IMG/VR virus record: IMGVR_UViG_3300033388_003167
Span: 1 to 41,906 of that record
From: a virus
DNA length: 41,906 nt
Reading direction: 5' to 3' (one strand)
Part shown: positions 7,618 through 15,661 of the stretch, piece after piece
Numbering within the stretch: the first letter of the stretch is position 1
Layout: each line of letters begins with the position of its first letter
Program-made: the position numbers and the translations under genes
Notes under the pieces: generated by a model
What the model was told of the DNA's origin: nothing
The model's input: the letters and a program-made list of their open reading frames with translations, nothing else
The model's database searches: none

Positions 7618-8336
7618 TTTTGCAAAAATACCTTCGGAAAGCCGCTATTGCGGCAAACTGTTTCGGTAAACGATTTGCTTCCAACGACATCCGGCCCAAG
7701 GATTGTTTGCGGGACAAACCCAAACTCAAGAATTTTATCTATGGCGCGGGCAAGCCGTGTCTTGTCCGGGCCACACTTTAATGGATGCAAATCTATAAAC
7801 ATCCAGCTTCCAACCGGCATAGCCGCGAGAGTCTTTTCACCTCCGGAAACCATATGAATCTCCGCACCTTCGATGTCACAGCGAATGAGGTCAACTTGTT
7901 CAATGTCATTTTCAGCCGCAAAAGTATCTAGCGTGATTGCATCTACTTCGATGTTCCCGTTAGGCGACAACCGCCCCCGGTCAGAGCGACCGGGGGATTG
8001 GTAAAATAACGCCCTCCCGTTCTCGGCGGCTACAGCATAATTAAAAATATCAATGTTCCGGAGGCCGTTAATATCCTTGGCCATGGTCATGATTTCTACG
8101 TTGTGGGGGTCAGCCTCTATCGCGTAAACCCTAGCTGCCTTTTTAGCCTCAAGCAACATGTAAAAGCCAAGGCAAGCCCCCATTTCAACAACAGTCCAGT
8201 CCGGCTGAATAATGCTATCAAGGATATCTGGCGCTTCGCGTTCCCATCCTTCACCTTCCAAAAGCTGTGCGGACATACCGACGTCTTCGGTATCGAGAAT
8301 CATCTTGAAATTTCTGACGTCCTTCTCGATTAACAA
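7599..8336 (-). CDS. FkbM-family methyltransferase
   Basis: This 245-residue SAM-dependent methyltransferase shows motif I as VVEMGACLGFY (residues 49-59), then ARVYAIEADPHNVEIM. The FkbM signature is VDAITLDTFAAEN followed by VDLIRCDIEGAEIHM. FkbM enzymes O-methylate hydroxyls on polyketides and sugars. Here the neighbours are three glycosyltransferases, so a methylated glycan is likely. The open frame begins with TTG at 8336 immediately after the previous TAA; the ATG at 8303 is an alternative start. Confidence 0.85.
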   Translation of the reverse strand: MLIEKDVRNFKMILDTEDVGMSAQLLEGEGWEREAPDILDSIIQPDWTVVEMGACLGFYMLLEAKKAARVYAIEADPHNVEIMTMAKDINGLRNIDIFNYAVAAENGRALFYQSPGRSDRGRLSPNGNIEVDAITLDTFAAENDIEQVDLIRCDIEGAEIHMVSGGEKTLAAMPVGSWMFIDLHPLKCGPDKTRLARAIDKILEFGFVPQTILGPDVVGSKSFTETVCRNSGFPKVFLQKCASAT

Positions 8337-8624
8337 TTAATCGCATTCCCTTTTGTGAGCGGCAAGGTCGCTTGCTGTTTTTGCTACAAATCCGCAAGCG
8401 CAAATATAACGAGGGGGTTCCATATAACCCCGCTTTGTTGCGGAAGGCTTTGCCGATTGTGACCCAAACTTCGAAGAATTAACCGCTGTTGTCCTTTTCC
8501 CAATTGGGTAAGCCTCGACAAACCCTCTTCGTATCCACTGATCAGCTTGCTTGTCCGCTATGTCGAGGACTTGGCCGGGCCGCCATACGCAGCCCGGCCT
8601 AGCCTTAAGTACCCGCACCTTCAT
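8337..8624 (-). CDS. Small capsid-adjacent protein with C-terminal zinc finger
   Basis: This 95-residue protein starts with MKVRVLKARPGCVWRPGQVL, a segment common in short proteins next to phage capsid genes. It ends with CACGFVAKTASDLAAHKREC, a C2HC-like finger. The ATG overlaps the capsid stop as TAATG, so it is translated with the capsid. It may be a decoration or head-completion protein, or bind DNA or protein through the finger. It is the last gene before the glycan cassette; its role is not known. Confidence 0.65.
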   Translation of the reverse strand: MKVRVLKARPGCVWRPGQVLDIADKQADQWIRRGFVEAYPIGKRTTAVNSSKFGSQSAKPSATKRGYMEPPRYICACGFVAKTASDLAAHKRECD

Positions 8625-9544
8625 TAGTGGGGCACTCCGGTAACCTTGCTCAGAACATCGTCGAGCTTCACCTCGAACGCTTTTCGCATTCTGAAGCGGA
8701 GCGCTATCATGTCTTGCTCTGCCAGGTTAACATCCTCGTCTGACGGGTTTTCGGCGGTCAACGTCGCCTGATCAAGCAACTTGACCTGTATTCCTATCCG
8801 GTCGCCCACGTACAAGTAGGGCGTATAGGCAAGTAGGATTTCAGATGCCGTCGGCGAACCGCTCGCGACAACCTGCCGCGTGAACCTGATCGGGACTCCA
8901 TAAACAGAATAGTCGCGGAAGTTGTCTCTCAGATTTTCCACGAATATTGGGTTGTTGTTAGCATCCCGAAGCCCGCGAAGCAGTGCCTTGACGCGAGGGT
9001 GACCCACCATTCCCGTGCATTCGTAACCGTTTACCTCTATCGCGGATATTGCCTCATTGAGGTCATCCGCGAGGTCAGCGGCAGGGCTTGTGCCGTAAGC
9101 GATGGTGTTAGCCGCCGGCACGTTGCCCGACCACGAGGAAGCGAACGGTGTTCCTACATCATATCCCAGCGTAAACGCGTCATACTTCTCAGCCAGAGCC
9201 TGTACAACGTCCTCTTTCACGAAGCTGATGGTGTCGATGTCTGCATCTTCAACCTCTTCCTCCGTGAAAGGCACGATGACGGCTATAGTCTCGGCAATCA
9301 GAACGACCTTGGTGAAAGTCTGGGCGTCCTTGGGCTTCACGCCCTTTTCGTCCACGGCTTCCGGCGATACGCTGGTCAACTGCCGCCTTATGACCTTCCG
9401 GCTGGATTTCATCGGCCAGTGACGGGCGAAGTAATCAACCACGCTCTCGTCGTGCACCAGCTTGTTGATCTCGGCTGCGACCTCATCCGTGATGAGTACG
9501 CCGCCGGTGGCGTCAGTGAGTGTATCTATTGCAGGGATAGCCAA
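8624..9544 (-). CDS. Major capsid protein, HK97 fold
   Basis: This 306-residue protein has the typical HK97-type body: an N-arm region, FTKVVLIAETIAVIVPFTEEEVEDADIDTI (E-loop and P-domain border), LADDLNEAISAIEVNGY, and a C-terminal AEQDMIALRFRMRKAFEVKLDDV where capsid proteins finish the A-domain. It starts with TTG at 9544, with GGGAGG eight bases upstream and no better codon. The scaffold precedes it. It lacks a long N-terminal delta domain, consistent with a separate scaffold. Confidence 0.9.
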   Translation of the reverse strand: MAIPAIDTLTDATGGVLITDEVAAEINKLVHDESVVDYFARHWPMKSSRKVIRRQLTSVSPEAVDEKGVKPKDAQTFTKVVLIAETIAVIVPFTEEEVEDADIDTISFVKEDVVQALAEKYDAFTLGYDVGTPFASSWSGNVPAANTIAYGTSPAADLADDLNEAISAIEVNGYECTGMVGHPRVKALLRGLRDANNNPIFVENLRDNFRDYSVYGVPIRFTRQVVASGSPTASEILLAYTPYLYVGDRIGIQVKLLDQATLTAENPSDEDVNLAEQDMIALRFRMRKAFEVKLDDVLSKVTGVPH

Positions 9545-9565
9545 TATCTTTACCTCCCTTCATTT

Positions 9566-10132
9566 TCATTTGGCAGAGCGCCCCTTGCCCTGAATGGCGG
9601 CAAGCATCGCCTTCTCGAAAGCGTGTTCCTTGCCGCTGGATATGGGGGGGCCGCCTGCGCCCGGTGCTGGAGGTGGAGGTTGCCCGGACTTCATGATCTC
9701 GGGGTATTCCCTAACCAATTTGTCCAGCGCTTTTTGCACGTCTTTCGCGTTCGCCGCGCCGTCCTCGACCTCGATATCAGAGAGGTCTAACAACTTGTAG
9801 GCCGCCTCCGGGTACTTGATACCCATCTGAGAGGCGGTACCCACAACCGCCGCCTTGACCGACATCTCGGTAAGCATCCGGTCGCGTTCTTCGACTTCAC
9901 GCTCCAGCCGCGCCTTTTCCTCATTCACACGCTCCAGCTCTGTCTTGTCAGCGTCCTTGAACTTTTTGACCTGGACCGTTAAATCCTCAACCTGCTTCGC
10001 GAATTTCTGCTTTTCGACGCGGTGCTTGGCCGCCTCGTCGCGAAGCTCTTTAACGTACTCCTCGTCAAAAGTTTTAGGTTCGCTATCTTCGCCTTTGCCT
10101 TCCGGCTCCTGTCCTTCTGGCTCCTCGGCCAT
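9566..10132 (-). CDS. Scaffold protein, GP20-like
   Basis: This 188-residue protein is highly charged with a long coiled coil (residues about 25-90), then a small folded stretch TASQMGIKYPEAAYKLLDL. A Pro/Gly-rich hinge (PPPPAPGAGGPP) and a basic tail follow. This layout matches the phage minor structural GP20 scaffold family, which directs procapsid assembly and is later removed. It lies directly upstream of the capsid gene. A terminator-like hairpin ends 31 bases before its start codon. Confidence 0.85.
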   Translation of the reverse strand: MAEEPEGQEPEGKGEDSEPKTFDEEYVKELRDEAAKHRVEKQKFAKQVEDLTVQVKKFKDADKTELERVNEEKARLEREVEERDRMLTEMSVKAAVVGTASQMGIKYPEAAYKLLDLSDIEVEDGAANAKDVQKALDKLVREYPEIMKSGQPPPPAPGAGGPPISSGKEHAFEKAMLAAIQGKGRSAK

Positions 10133-10163
10133 CTAGACCACTTCCTTTCATGCTCCCGGCACT

Positions 10164-10188
10164 AAAAAAGCCCCCGGATTCGGGGGCT
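10164..10188 (-). terminator. Terminator-like hairpin before scaffold gene
   Basis: On the minus strand AGCCCCCG and CGGGGGCT form a perfect eight-base stem with a four-base loop, followed by six T. It lies between the 58-residue gene and the scaffold start, leaving 31 bases, too few for a promoter. It must be leaky, bypassed by antitermination, or act on RNA stability. Confidence 0.8.
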
Positions 10189-10209
10189 ATACAAACCGCT
10201 TATCGCGGG

Positions 10210-10386
10210 TTATTCCTGTTCGTACTCTACCGTCTCCTCCAGCTTCGCAAGGTACATCAAAACGCAACACCCTTCACGGTCGACGCCGTTCTCATCTATG
10301 CCGATCCACGCGTCCCACCAGGCGCACTCTTCGCCCACGCACTGGCGCGGGTCAAGATGCCCGAGGGACAAGAGCGGGCAAATCAC
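10210..10386 (-). CDS. Small cysteine-rich phage protein with CAWW motif
   Basis: This 58-residue protein begins with GTG overlapping the previous TGA as GTGA, with GAGGA seven bases upstream. It reads ICPLLSLGHLDPRQCVGEEC, then AWWDAWIGID and DREGCCVLM. The spacing of CPLL, C-x4-C and CC, with two Trp after the third Cys, looks like a small metal-binding protein found near head genes of Gram-positive phages. The final CVLMYLAKLEETVEYEQE is probably a helix. Function is unknown; it is coupled to the gene before it. Confidence 0.65.
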   Translation of the reverse strand: MICPLLSLGHLDPRQCVGEECAWWDAWIGIDENGVDREGCCVLMYLAKLEETVEYEQE

Positions 10387-10688
10387 AGAAACATCCTCGT
10401 AAACTCAGGGTTGTCACGCAGAACCGCGCAAACCATGTTCGACACGGCAGTCAGCACCTGGTGACTGAACTTGTCTTTGTCATACTCCAACTGCCATTTA
10501 ATGGACTCGAACACCTCGTGCATAATGTCGTTTTCCGGGCGGTTTTTTAGCCTCGAATCAAACCAAATAACGCCTTCAACCGGGTCGTGTTGCGCGTCAG
10601 CGTCAAAGCGCTCGGCCATCCTCTCGGCCTGCTTTACCTTGTATTCGTAAGCAAGCACTTTAATCTTCTTGATCACGCCGCCAACCAC
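10383..10688 (-). CDS. Small HE-motif phage protein (degenerate metallopeptidase-like)
   Basis: This 101-residue protein has VEGVIWFDSRLKNRPENDIM, then HEVFESIKWQLEY and a C-terminal MVCAVLRDNPEF. Related small phage proteins carry HEILHA in this place, a zinc-peptidase-like HExxH helix, and end with LRDNP. Here the motif is HEVFE, so the second His ligand is Glu; catalysis is doubtful. It overlaps the MuF-like gene by 16 bases and the following small Cys-rich gene by four. The link to peptidases is by pattern memory, not proven. Confidence 0.55.
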   Translation of the reverse strand: MVGGVIKKIKVLAYEYKVKQAERMAERFDADAQHDPVEGVIWFDSRLKNRPENDIMHEVFESIKWQLEYDKDKFSHQVLTAVSNMVCAVLRDNPEFTRMFL

Positions 10689-11527
10689 CCTGCTATTCCT
10701 AGCTCATCCCTGCCCGTGGTCATGTAATCATCCAGCGCACGGCTCCACTGTGTGTCGGACATCGCTTCCTGCTCCAAAATGCAAGCGCATTGCGGGTGCG
10801 GGTCCATCGGGATCACGTCGCTGGGCCCGTACCTGTTGCCCTCCAGCACGTCACATTCCGCGCATTCGTCCTGGCCCGTCCTCCTCCAGATAAGCGCCGT
10901 AACCCACGGCGACCTGCCAAGCGCCTCTTTCGCCGTTTCCCGGTAAGCCCTCATGACTTCCGTGCGGGCGAGGCGCATAGAGTCAAAGTTAAGCGAGCGC
11001 CCGTAGGGTGTGGGCGTAGTAACCTGGCGGCCTGGAAGCACAAACCCGTCAAGCTGGCGTGATATCGTCTCCGCGTTGAAATTGCTTGCAATCCCGTTGC
11101 GGATTATCGCCGTGATATCGCGCTCGTAACGCAAATCCCATATCCTGCCTGATAGGGTCATCCCGCTCGGCAGGTTGCGGCCTAAAGCCTGCTCCGCCAA
11201 GACTTGCGCGTCAGGGACGTGGGCCAAGAGATGAGCCGCAAGCCCAGCCGTTATAGCCGCTTCCACGAACGGCACACCCTGGAGCTTCACGCCTTCAGCC
11301 TCGAAACTCGCGGCCCGCTCTATGTTCGCCAACAGGGTTTGCTCGTAAGCCCCGGTGTAAGTCTCCAGAACCCCCTCGACCTGCCGCTCGAACTTCGCGT
11401 CAACTTCGTCGGGGATATATATCGCTTTCCGCAAACTGCGCAAGAGGCTTGCGATGTCATTTTCGTTCTTCCGCAAGAGCTTGACGCGCTGGCGATTGTA
11501 CGACCTTCGCCACGCGGAATAATTCAT
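10673..11527 (-). CDS. Minor head protein, MuF-like
   Basis: This 284-residue protein follows the portal region, as MuF proteins (SPP1 gp7-like) do. Its C-terminal domain shows the signature: SMRLARTEVMRAYRETAKEA, then VTALIWRRTGQDECAECDVL, NRYG and MDPHPQCACILE. The ATG at 11527 has GGGAGGGG upstream; a longer frame to 11611 lacks a ribosome site. MuF proteins enter the procapsid with the portal and may leave with DNA. No toxin domain is attached at the C-terminus. Confidence 0.82.
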   Translation of the reverse strand: MNYSAWRRSYNRQRVKLLRKNENDIASLLRSLRKAIYIPDEVDAKFERQVEGVLETYTGAYEQTLLANIERAASFEAEGVKLQGVPFVEAAITAGLAAHLLAHVPDAQVLAEQALGRNLPSGMTLSGRIWDLRYERDITAIIRNGIASNFNAETISRQLDGFVLPGRQVTTPTPYGRSLNFDSMRLARTEVMRAYRETAKEALGRSPWVTALIWRRTGQDECAECDVLEGNRYGPSDVIPMDPHPQCACILEQEAMSDTQWSRALDDYMTTGRDELGIAGWLAA

Positions 11528-11544
11528 TGCCCCTCCCTGAGTAT

Positions 11545-11790
11545 TTATCCGGCGGGGTGAAACGTGCCGCCGTTTTTTTTGCAATCGGCGCGGGCCTCCG
11601 GCTCCGACCATGAGCCAACCGGGTATCTGAGTGCTTGCGTGGTCGTTTTTGACGCGCCTTTCAGCCTGCCGATTATTACGCTTATGCGCTTGCCGGTCGA
11701 TTTCTGCGTCATGCTCATCCGCCTGAATGAGTTAGCCTGAAAGTCGCCGGGATCACGCAGGCGGCAGGAGTGCTCGTTTGGATACGGCAC
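11545..11790 (-). CDS. Conserved small phage protein, PNEHSCRLRDP type
   Basis: This 81-residue protein starts PYPNEHSCRLRDPGDF. It continues ISVIIGRLKGASKTTTQAL, RYPVGSW and EARADCKKNGGTFHPA, a pattern I recognise from short proteins near portal and protease genes of many phages. The GTG at 11790 has AAGG nine bases upstream; the GTG at 11796 is too close to that site. It overlaps the preceding zinc-ribbon gene by about 38 bases. The biochemical role is unknown. Confidence 0.65.
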   Translation of the reverse strand: MPYPNEHSCRLRDPGDFQANSFRRMSMTQKSTGKRISVIIGRLKGASKTTTQALRYPVGSWSEPEARADCKKNGGTFHPAG

Positions 11791-11932
11791 AATCACACAC
11801 CTTCTTCACCTTGTGGCATTTCGAGCAAAACTCTATTTCGACAACCATCCGCGATTGATTAGGGACGAGCTTGCCGCCGGGCTTTGGGTTGCCCTCGCGG
11901 TCATATTCCATGATCCGCCGCGTCTTAAGCAC
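11753..11932 (-). CDS. Small zinc-ribbon-like protein
   Basis: This 59-residue frame begins with GTG at 11932, overlapping the portal TAA by eight bases; an internal ATG at 11911 would give 52 residues. It has FCSKCHKVKKVCDC, a tight set of four cysteines and one His that could bind one metal. It overlaps the next gene by 38 bases in another frame. Both frames look protein-like, so this may be a genuine overlapping pair. Function is unknown. Confidence 0.5.
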   Translation of the reverse strand: MLKTRRIMEYDREGNPKPGGKLVPNQSRMVVEIEFCSKCHKVKKVCDCAVSKRALLPPA

Positions 11933-13490
11933 CTGATAACTGCTCCCGTTCCTTCTTATTCAACTGCTTGCCGAAAGTGTCAGAGTCGAGGAACCGCTCG
12001 CGCTCCGCTATGATTTCGGCGATTTTGCGCAAGGGGTACTTTTCGCCTAACTCCTGCATGGCGCCCTTCACGCTTTGCAGGCTGTTGGCCATCTTCTGCG
12101 CTTCTATCGCCACCTTCTCAGCCTCATTTTCGGGCAGGGGCAGGTGGCAGATAATCCTGTTTTCATAATTGCCGTCAATCGAGCTCGCGTCGTAAACCGC
12201 GCCCTTGCTCCCCGCGTAAGTCTCTATCATGCGAAGGGTGTATTCATTAGCCTTCGCGAGGCGTGACTTCCAAACCCGCCAGTCGCGCATCGTGGCTGAT
12301 ACCAGGTCGGAGTAAAGTAACTTCAGAGCCACGCCCGAAACAAGCCCGAAACCCTTTATGTGCTCCGGCGTTATGTCGGGAACCTCCGCGAGCAGGTGCA
12401 TCATGTTCTCAAGGCGCTTCAGGAAGTTGTCGAGGGCGGTCGCGTAGTTGAAGCCCGACTCCAACTTCTCGGCCTTCACGTCGTCGCCTGATATGTTCCA
12501 TACCTCGCCCGGCGAGAACTTCAAGTTTTTGTGCGCGTCGGGGGCCGCGTTTAAAAGCACGTTGATGGCAAAGAGGTTGAAACGCAACGCGTCAGCGGAA
12601 TCCGACATCGAGCGGTTGTACTGGTCGAGGAGCGGTATTAAGTCCTTCAAATAAGACGTGCCGAAAGTTTCGCCCGTCAGCTTTTCGTGCGGGAATATCA
12701 AAACCGGGATAAAGTCCAGCCCGGTGTCAACTTCGTTGTGCTTGACCTCAATCGGGTTCAATTGGAGGTCATATGTAGCCTCGGTCAAATAACACCTTTG
12801 ATCCGGGGGATTGCCGGCAAGCCTCCATGTTTGCCGCCACACCGTCTTTGTATTGTCGAGGAAGCTCGCGAAGTGTATCGCGGAAAAATCGTCCGGGTTC
12901 TCTTCGTCCGGTATCGGGAATATCTCTTGAGCGGGCGCGAACTGGTAAAGTATCCCGCGATAGGGGATGTACCTCAATTTAAGGGCGCAGGTCCCGCCGA
13001 TGAGGTAATCACGCGCACCCTCCATGATGCGCTCTTCGAAGCTGTTCGCCTTCCACGAACCGTACAGGATGCGCTCGCGCCCGCTCGCGTTGTCGTTAGC
13101 CCTCTTCTGCTTGCCGGAAGGCTTATAATCGACCGACTCCATCTTTTCGGGCCTGTCTATGCTTTCAGGAGGGCATTCGATGTCCGGAGCATTTTCGAAA
13201 AGCCACGCCGTGCGCTTTCGCACGAACCAACGTGCGAGGTTCACGGGCATTATCGTAGGCTCGTAATCCAGGCCGGTGACGTTCCAGTACTGCCCCGTGC
13301 CCTGCGATTCGTCGCCAAGGTTGTAGTACTGGTAAAACTCGTTCACCTCCGATATGCGCTTGAGCGCCTCCTCTTTCAAAAACTGATAATCAGTGCCGTA
13401 AATATCCCGCATGAGTGAACGGGCCAGCGAATCGGTCAGCCTGCGCTCATCCCCGATAGCGGTCGCCTTGTAAAAATCTTCACGCCCCAT
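11925..13490 (-). CDS. Portal protein, SPP1 gp6-like
   Basis: This 521-residue protein has a portal-type N-terminus (YYNLGDESQGTGQYW, TIMPVNLARWFVRKRTAWLF). It shows RIMEGARDYLIGGTCALKL, then IPVLIFPHEKLTGETFGTSY and LIPLLDQYNRSMSDSADALRF, the order seen in SPP1 gp6-like portals. The dodecameric portal forms the DNA channel and docks the terminase. It directly abuts the TerL stop. Length is usual for the family. Confidence 0.9.
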   Translation of the reverse strand: MGREDFYKATAIGDERRLTDSLARSLMRDIYGTDYQFLKEEALKRISEVNEFYQYYNLGDESQGTGQYWNVTGLDYEPTIMPVNLARWFVRKRTAWLFENAPDIECPPESIDRPEKMESVDYKPSGKQKRANDNASGRERILYGSWKANSFEERIMEGARDYLIGGTCALKLRYIPYRGILYQFAPAQEIFPIPDEENPDDFSAIHFASFLDNTKTVWRQTWRLAGNPPDQRCYLTEATYDLQLNPIEVKHNEVDTGLDFIPVLIFPHEKLTGETFGTSYLKDLIPLLDQYNRSMSDSADALRFNLFAINVLLNAAPDAHKNLKFSPGEVWNISGDDVKAEKLESGFNYATALDNFLKRLENMMHLLAEVPDITPEHIKGFGLVSGVALKLLYSDLVSATMRDWRVWKSRLAKANEYTLRMIETYAGSKGAVYDASSIDGNYENRIICHLPLPENEAEKVAIEAQKMANSLQSVKGAMQELGEKYPLRKIAEIIAERERFLDSDTFGKQLNKKEREQLSGA

Positions 13491-14711
13491 TTATCTTCCG
13501 CCTCTTCTGGACACCGCAAACCCCTGACGCTCGTTTGAATAAATCATGTACCTCAACGCGTCCATGGCGTGGTTGTCCCTGTCTATCGGCCTGTCTTTCA
13601 GCACCTTGCCGTGATCGTCTTCCGCGTACTGGTAAACCTCGAACTCCCGCGCCGTCGCCGGGCAAGCGTTGAAGTCTATGTGGAAAAGCCCCTGCTCGAT
13701 CTTCCGCGTAACCGCCGCGATTCCGGGGTCGATCTCGTTCTTCCCCTTGCGCGAATCAAGCCCTGCCTCTCTGAATTTCTGAATATACTCAGGGCGCGAG
13801 GGGTCACACCAGAACGTCCTTACCCCCCACTTGTTGCGCATAGCTTGAGCCACTTCCGCAATCGTCTCAATCGGGGTGCGGTTGCGGTAGAACTCCTCGA
13901 CCAGGTGGAAAGCGTTGTCAGCGCCCACAAGTCCCACGAGTATCACCGACGGATCGGCCCATCCCCAGTCGGTGCCCGCCAGCGCGTAGCGGTATCCGGT
14001 TGTGTCTTCCGGCGCGTCTTCGTGGTGCGCCTCTACCGTGATTTGCGGGTACACGAGCCCCTGCCACGCGATAAACTCCCCTAAAAACTCCTGCTCGTAA
14101 AATGAGCCCGAGTACGATTCCTTCAGGGATTCGATGTAGTCGCGGGAAAGGTGCTTGTTTTCGTCGGTCGCACCCGTGAAATATTCGTAATTGCGGCGCT
14201 GCCTCTTGGCGAACTCCTCCCATATCCAGTTGCGGCCCTTTGGGGTAGTCGTTATCCACCCGCGCTCCGGGGGCTTGCGGAGGCGGCCCAGCATGATCTT
14301 CCAGACGTTAAGGCTTACCTTCGCGCCTTCGTCTATGAAAAACCATCCGAGGTTCGGGCCGCGCAAGTCCTGCTCGCGGTCGCAGGAACGCAAATAAATT
14401 TTCGAGCCGTTTCGGGCAGTGGCTATAAGCTGCTGCTTGTTAAAGCGGGGAAACCAATAATCCCAGCCGTCAGGCACCCCCGCCGCTTCCCACAGTTCTT
14501 GGGTCAGCATCGGGATCACGAAGTCGTGAAGGTTCCTGTATGTCGATGCTACTATCGCCCCGTCGCACTTCTGTTTGAGGGCCGTCTCCACCGCCTGCTC
14601 GCAGCCGATGAACGTTTTCCCCGCTCCCACCCCGCAAATCATCGCCCTGTACCGGGCAGTCGATGACATGAAGTCCGCCTGCGTCTCCGACGCCGTTATG
14701 TTCAGGTTCAT
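13491..14711 (-). CDS. terL: Terminase large subunit
   Basis: This 406-residue packaging motor and nuclease shows Walker A GVGAGKT (residues 27-33), Walker B FFIDE (124-128) and coupling segment TTTPKG. The RNase H-like nuclease has Asp in GTDWGWADPS (D248), WCDPS (D303) and NHAMDALRY (D384). All catalytic positions are intact. The ATG at 14711 lies within the small-subunit reading frame. It drives ATP-dependent DNA entry through the portal and cuts genome ends. Confidence 0.95.
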   Translation of the reverse strand: MNLNITASETQADFMSSTARYRAMICGVGAGKTFIGCEQAVETALKQKCDGAIVASTYRNLHDFVIPMLTQELWEAAGVPDGWDYWFPRFNKQQLIATARNGSKIYLRSCDREQDLRGPNLGWFFIDEGAKVSLNVWKIMLGRLRKPPERGWITTTPKGRNWIWEEFAKRQRRNYEYFTGATDENKHLSRDYIESLKESYSGSFYEQEFLGEFIAWQGLVYPQITVEAHHEDAPEDTTGYRYALAGTDWGWADPSVILVGLVGADNAFHLVEEFYRNRTPIETIAEVAQAMRNKWGVRTFWCDPSRPEYIQKFREAGLDSRKGKNEIDPGIAAVTRKIEQGLFHIDFNACPATAREFEVYQYAEDDHGKVLKDRPIDRDNHAMDALRYMIYSNERQGFAVSRRGGR

Positions 14712-15129
14712 CTTTCCCCATCACCGTCACGTTGACTTCAAATTTTTCAGTAGTGGTGGTCCTGCGCTCATCCCTGCCCGCCGTGAGCATGGCAATCTTG
14801 TCTATGAGCACAGCCTGCGTAACCGCCGCGTCTTTAGGCTTGTAATCCCCGCTCTTCGCCGCCGCCGCCACGATCTTCGAGAGGTCGTGTATCGTCTTCC
14901 AGTTTTCGTCCACAAAGCGGCTAATGTTCTTCTCGCGTGCCTCCTCGAAAGCGGGGTCGAGGTCTTCCCGTGCGTTATACCGCCTGACCGTGGAGACGCT
15001 CATCCCCAGCTGCTTGGCGACGTGCGGGTCTGTGTAGCCGAGGGATTTGAGCGCCTTAACCTGCTCTACAAGGGCGGGATCGACACCCGCGCCGGGTTTT
15101 ATGCCGGACTTATTGGTTTGTTTTGGCAT
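14470..15129 (-). CDS. terS: Terminase small subunit
   Basis: The first ~140 residues look like a terminase small subunit. A helix-turn-helix (DPALVEQVKALKSLGYTDPH, then LGMSVSTVRRY) spans about residues 17-52, and a helical oligomerisation region follows. The start has AAGGA six bases upstream and follows a terminator. The frame runs 242 bases into terL. The last ~80 residues are Gly/Arg-rich and look like shadow translation of the overlapping gene. Either a true long overlap or a reading-frame error may exist; a +1 shift would stop at 14721. Confidence 0.8.
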   Translation of the reverse strand: MPKQTNKSGIKPGAGVDPALVEQVKALKSLGYTDPHVAKQLGMSVSTVRRYNAREDLDPAFEEAREKNISRFVDENWKTIHDLSKIVAAAAKSGDYKPKDAAVTQAVLIDKIAMLTAGRDERRTTTTEKFEVNVTVMGKDEPEHNGVGDAGGLHVIDCPVQGDDLRGGSGENVHRLRAGGGDGPQTEVRRGDSSIDIQEPSRLRDPDADPRTVGSGGGA

Positions 15130-15156
15130 GAGATTCCTTGTAATTAACTCCCATGT

Positions 15157-15177
15157 AAAAAACCGCCCGAAGGCGGC
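15157..15177 (-). terminator. Terminator-like hairpin before terS
   Basis: On the minus strand CCGCC-TTCG-GGCGG forms a UUCG-capped stem followed by six T. It sits 27 bases before the terS ATG and separates the early-region genes from packaging genes. As with the scaffold and major-tail hairpins, no promoter fits between it and the start codon. Confidence 0.8.
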
Positions 15178-15274
15178 TAGCGAGGGGGCTGGCCCGTGGG
15201 CCCAATCGCCGAAGCTATGGGGGAGTGGTATCCACGGTGCTGTTCTCGGTCAATTCCGGCAGCCCCAAAATTAG
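15178..15274. other. Short untranslated gap
   Basis: I see no convincing gene here. The minus strand holds TTGACC near 15255 without a good -10, so a late promoter is possible but not supported. Confidence 0.3.
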
Positions 15275-15661
15275 TTACATTCCCCGAGTTCCGCCTATCA
15301 TTTCACCCTCCTGCATTCTCATTGTCGAAACCGGGTTTACTCCCCACCTGCCTGTTGGTGAGGGCTTGTATGGCGCTTCTTCGCAAATCACGTTTGCCAG
15401 AATTGTCCTTTTGGACACCTTCGCTCCAACCTGGATATCCACACTCACTAAAATGTGGTGGCAGGAGTCGGAAACACGCTTATCGGAAATAACAGCATAT
15501 GACAGGAGATTGATATTGCCGTAAGTATCTTTGAGCCTTTCGACATTCCATCCGCGTTCGAAAGCAGTTTGTTGAAGCTGGGCGGCCATCAATGGCCAGT
15601 CCCTGTGCTTCCATGCTTCAAGGTAGTTGGTGATGGCTGCGTTATTGGAAGCTTTGCTCAT
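15275..15661 (-). CDS. Hypothetical protein before the packaging genes
   Basis: This 128-residue protein begins MSKASNNAAITNYLEAWKHRDWP with SD GGGAGGG upstream. It contains LLSYAVISDKRVSDSCHHILV and ends YKPSPTGRWGVNPVST. The helical start followed by strands could be an NTF2-like fold (one-domain cone), but this is only a shape guess. It is the last gene before terS, followed by an intrinsic terminator. A late regulator or packaging accessory would fit the place; no function is claimed. Confidence 0.6.
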   Translation of the reverse strand: MSKASNNAAITNYLEAWKHRDWPLMAAQLQQTAFERGWNVERLKDTYGNINLLSYAVISDKRVSDSCHHILVSVDIQVGAKVSKRTILANVICEEAPYKPSPTGRWGVNPVSTMRMQEGEMIGGTRGM

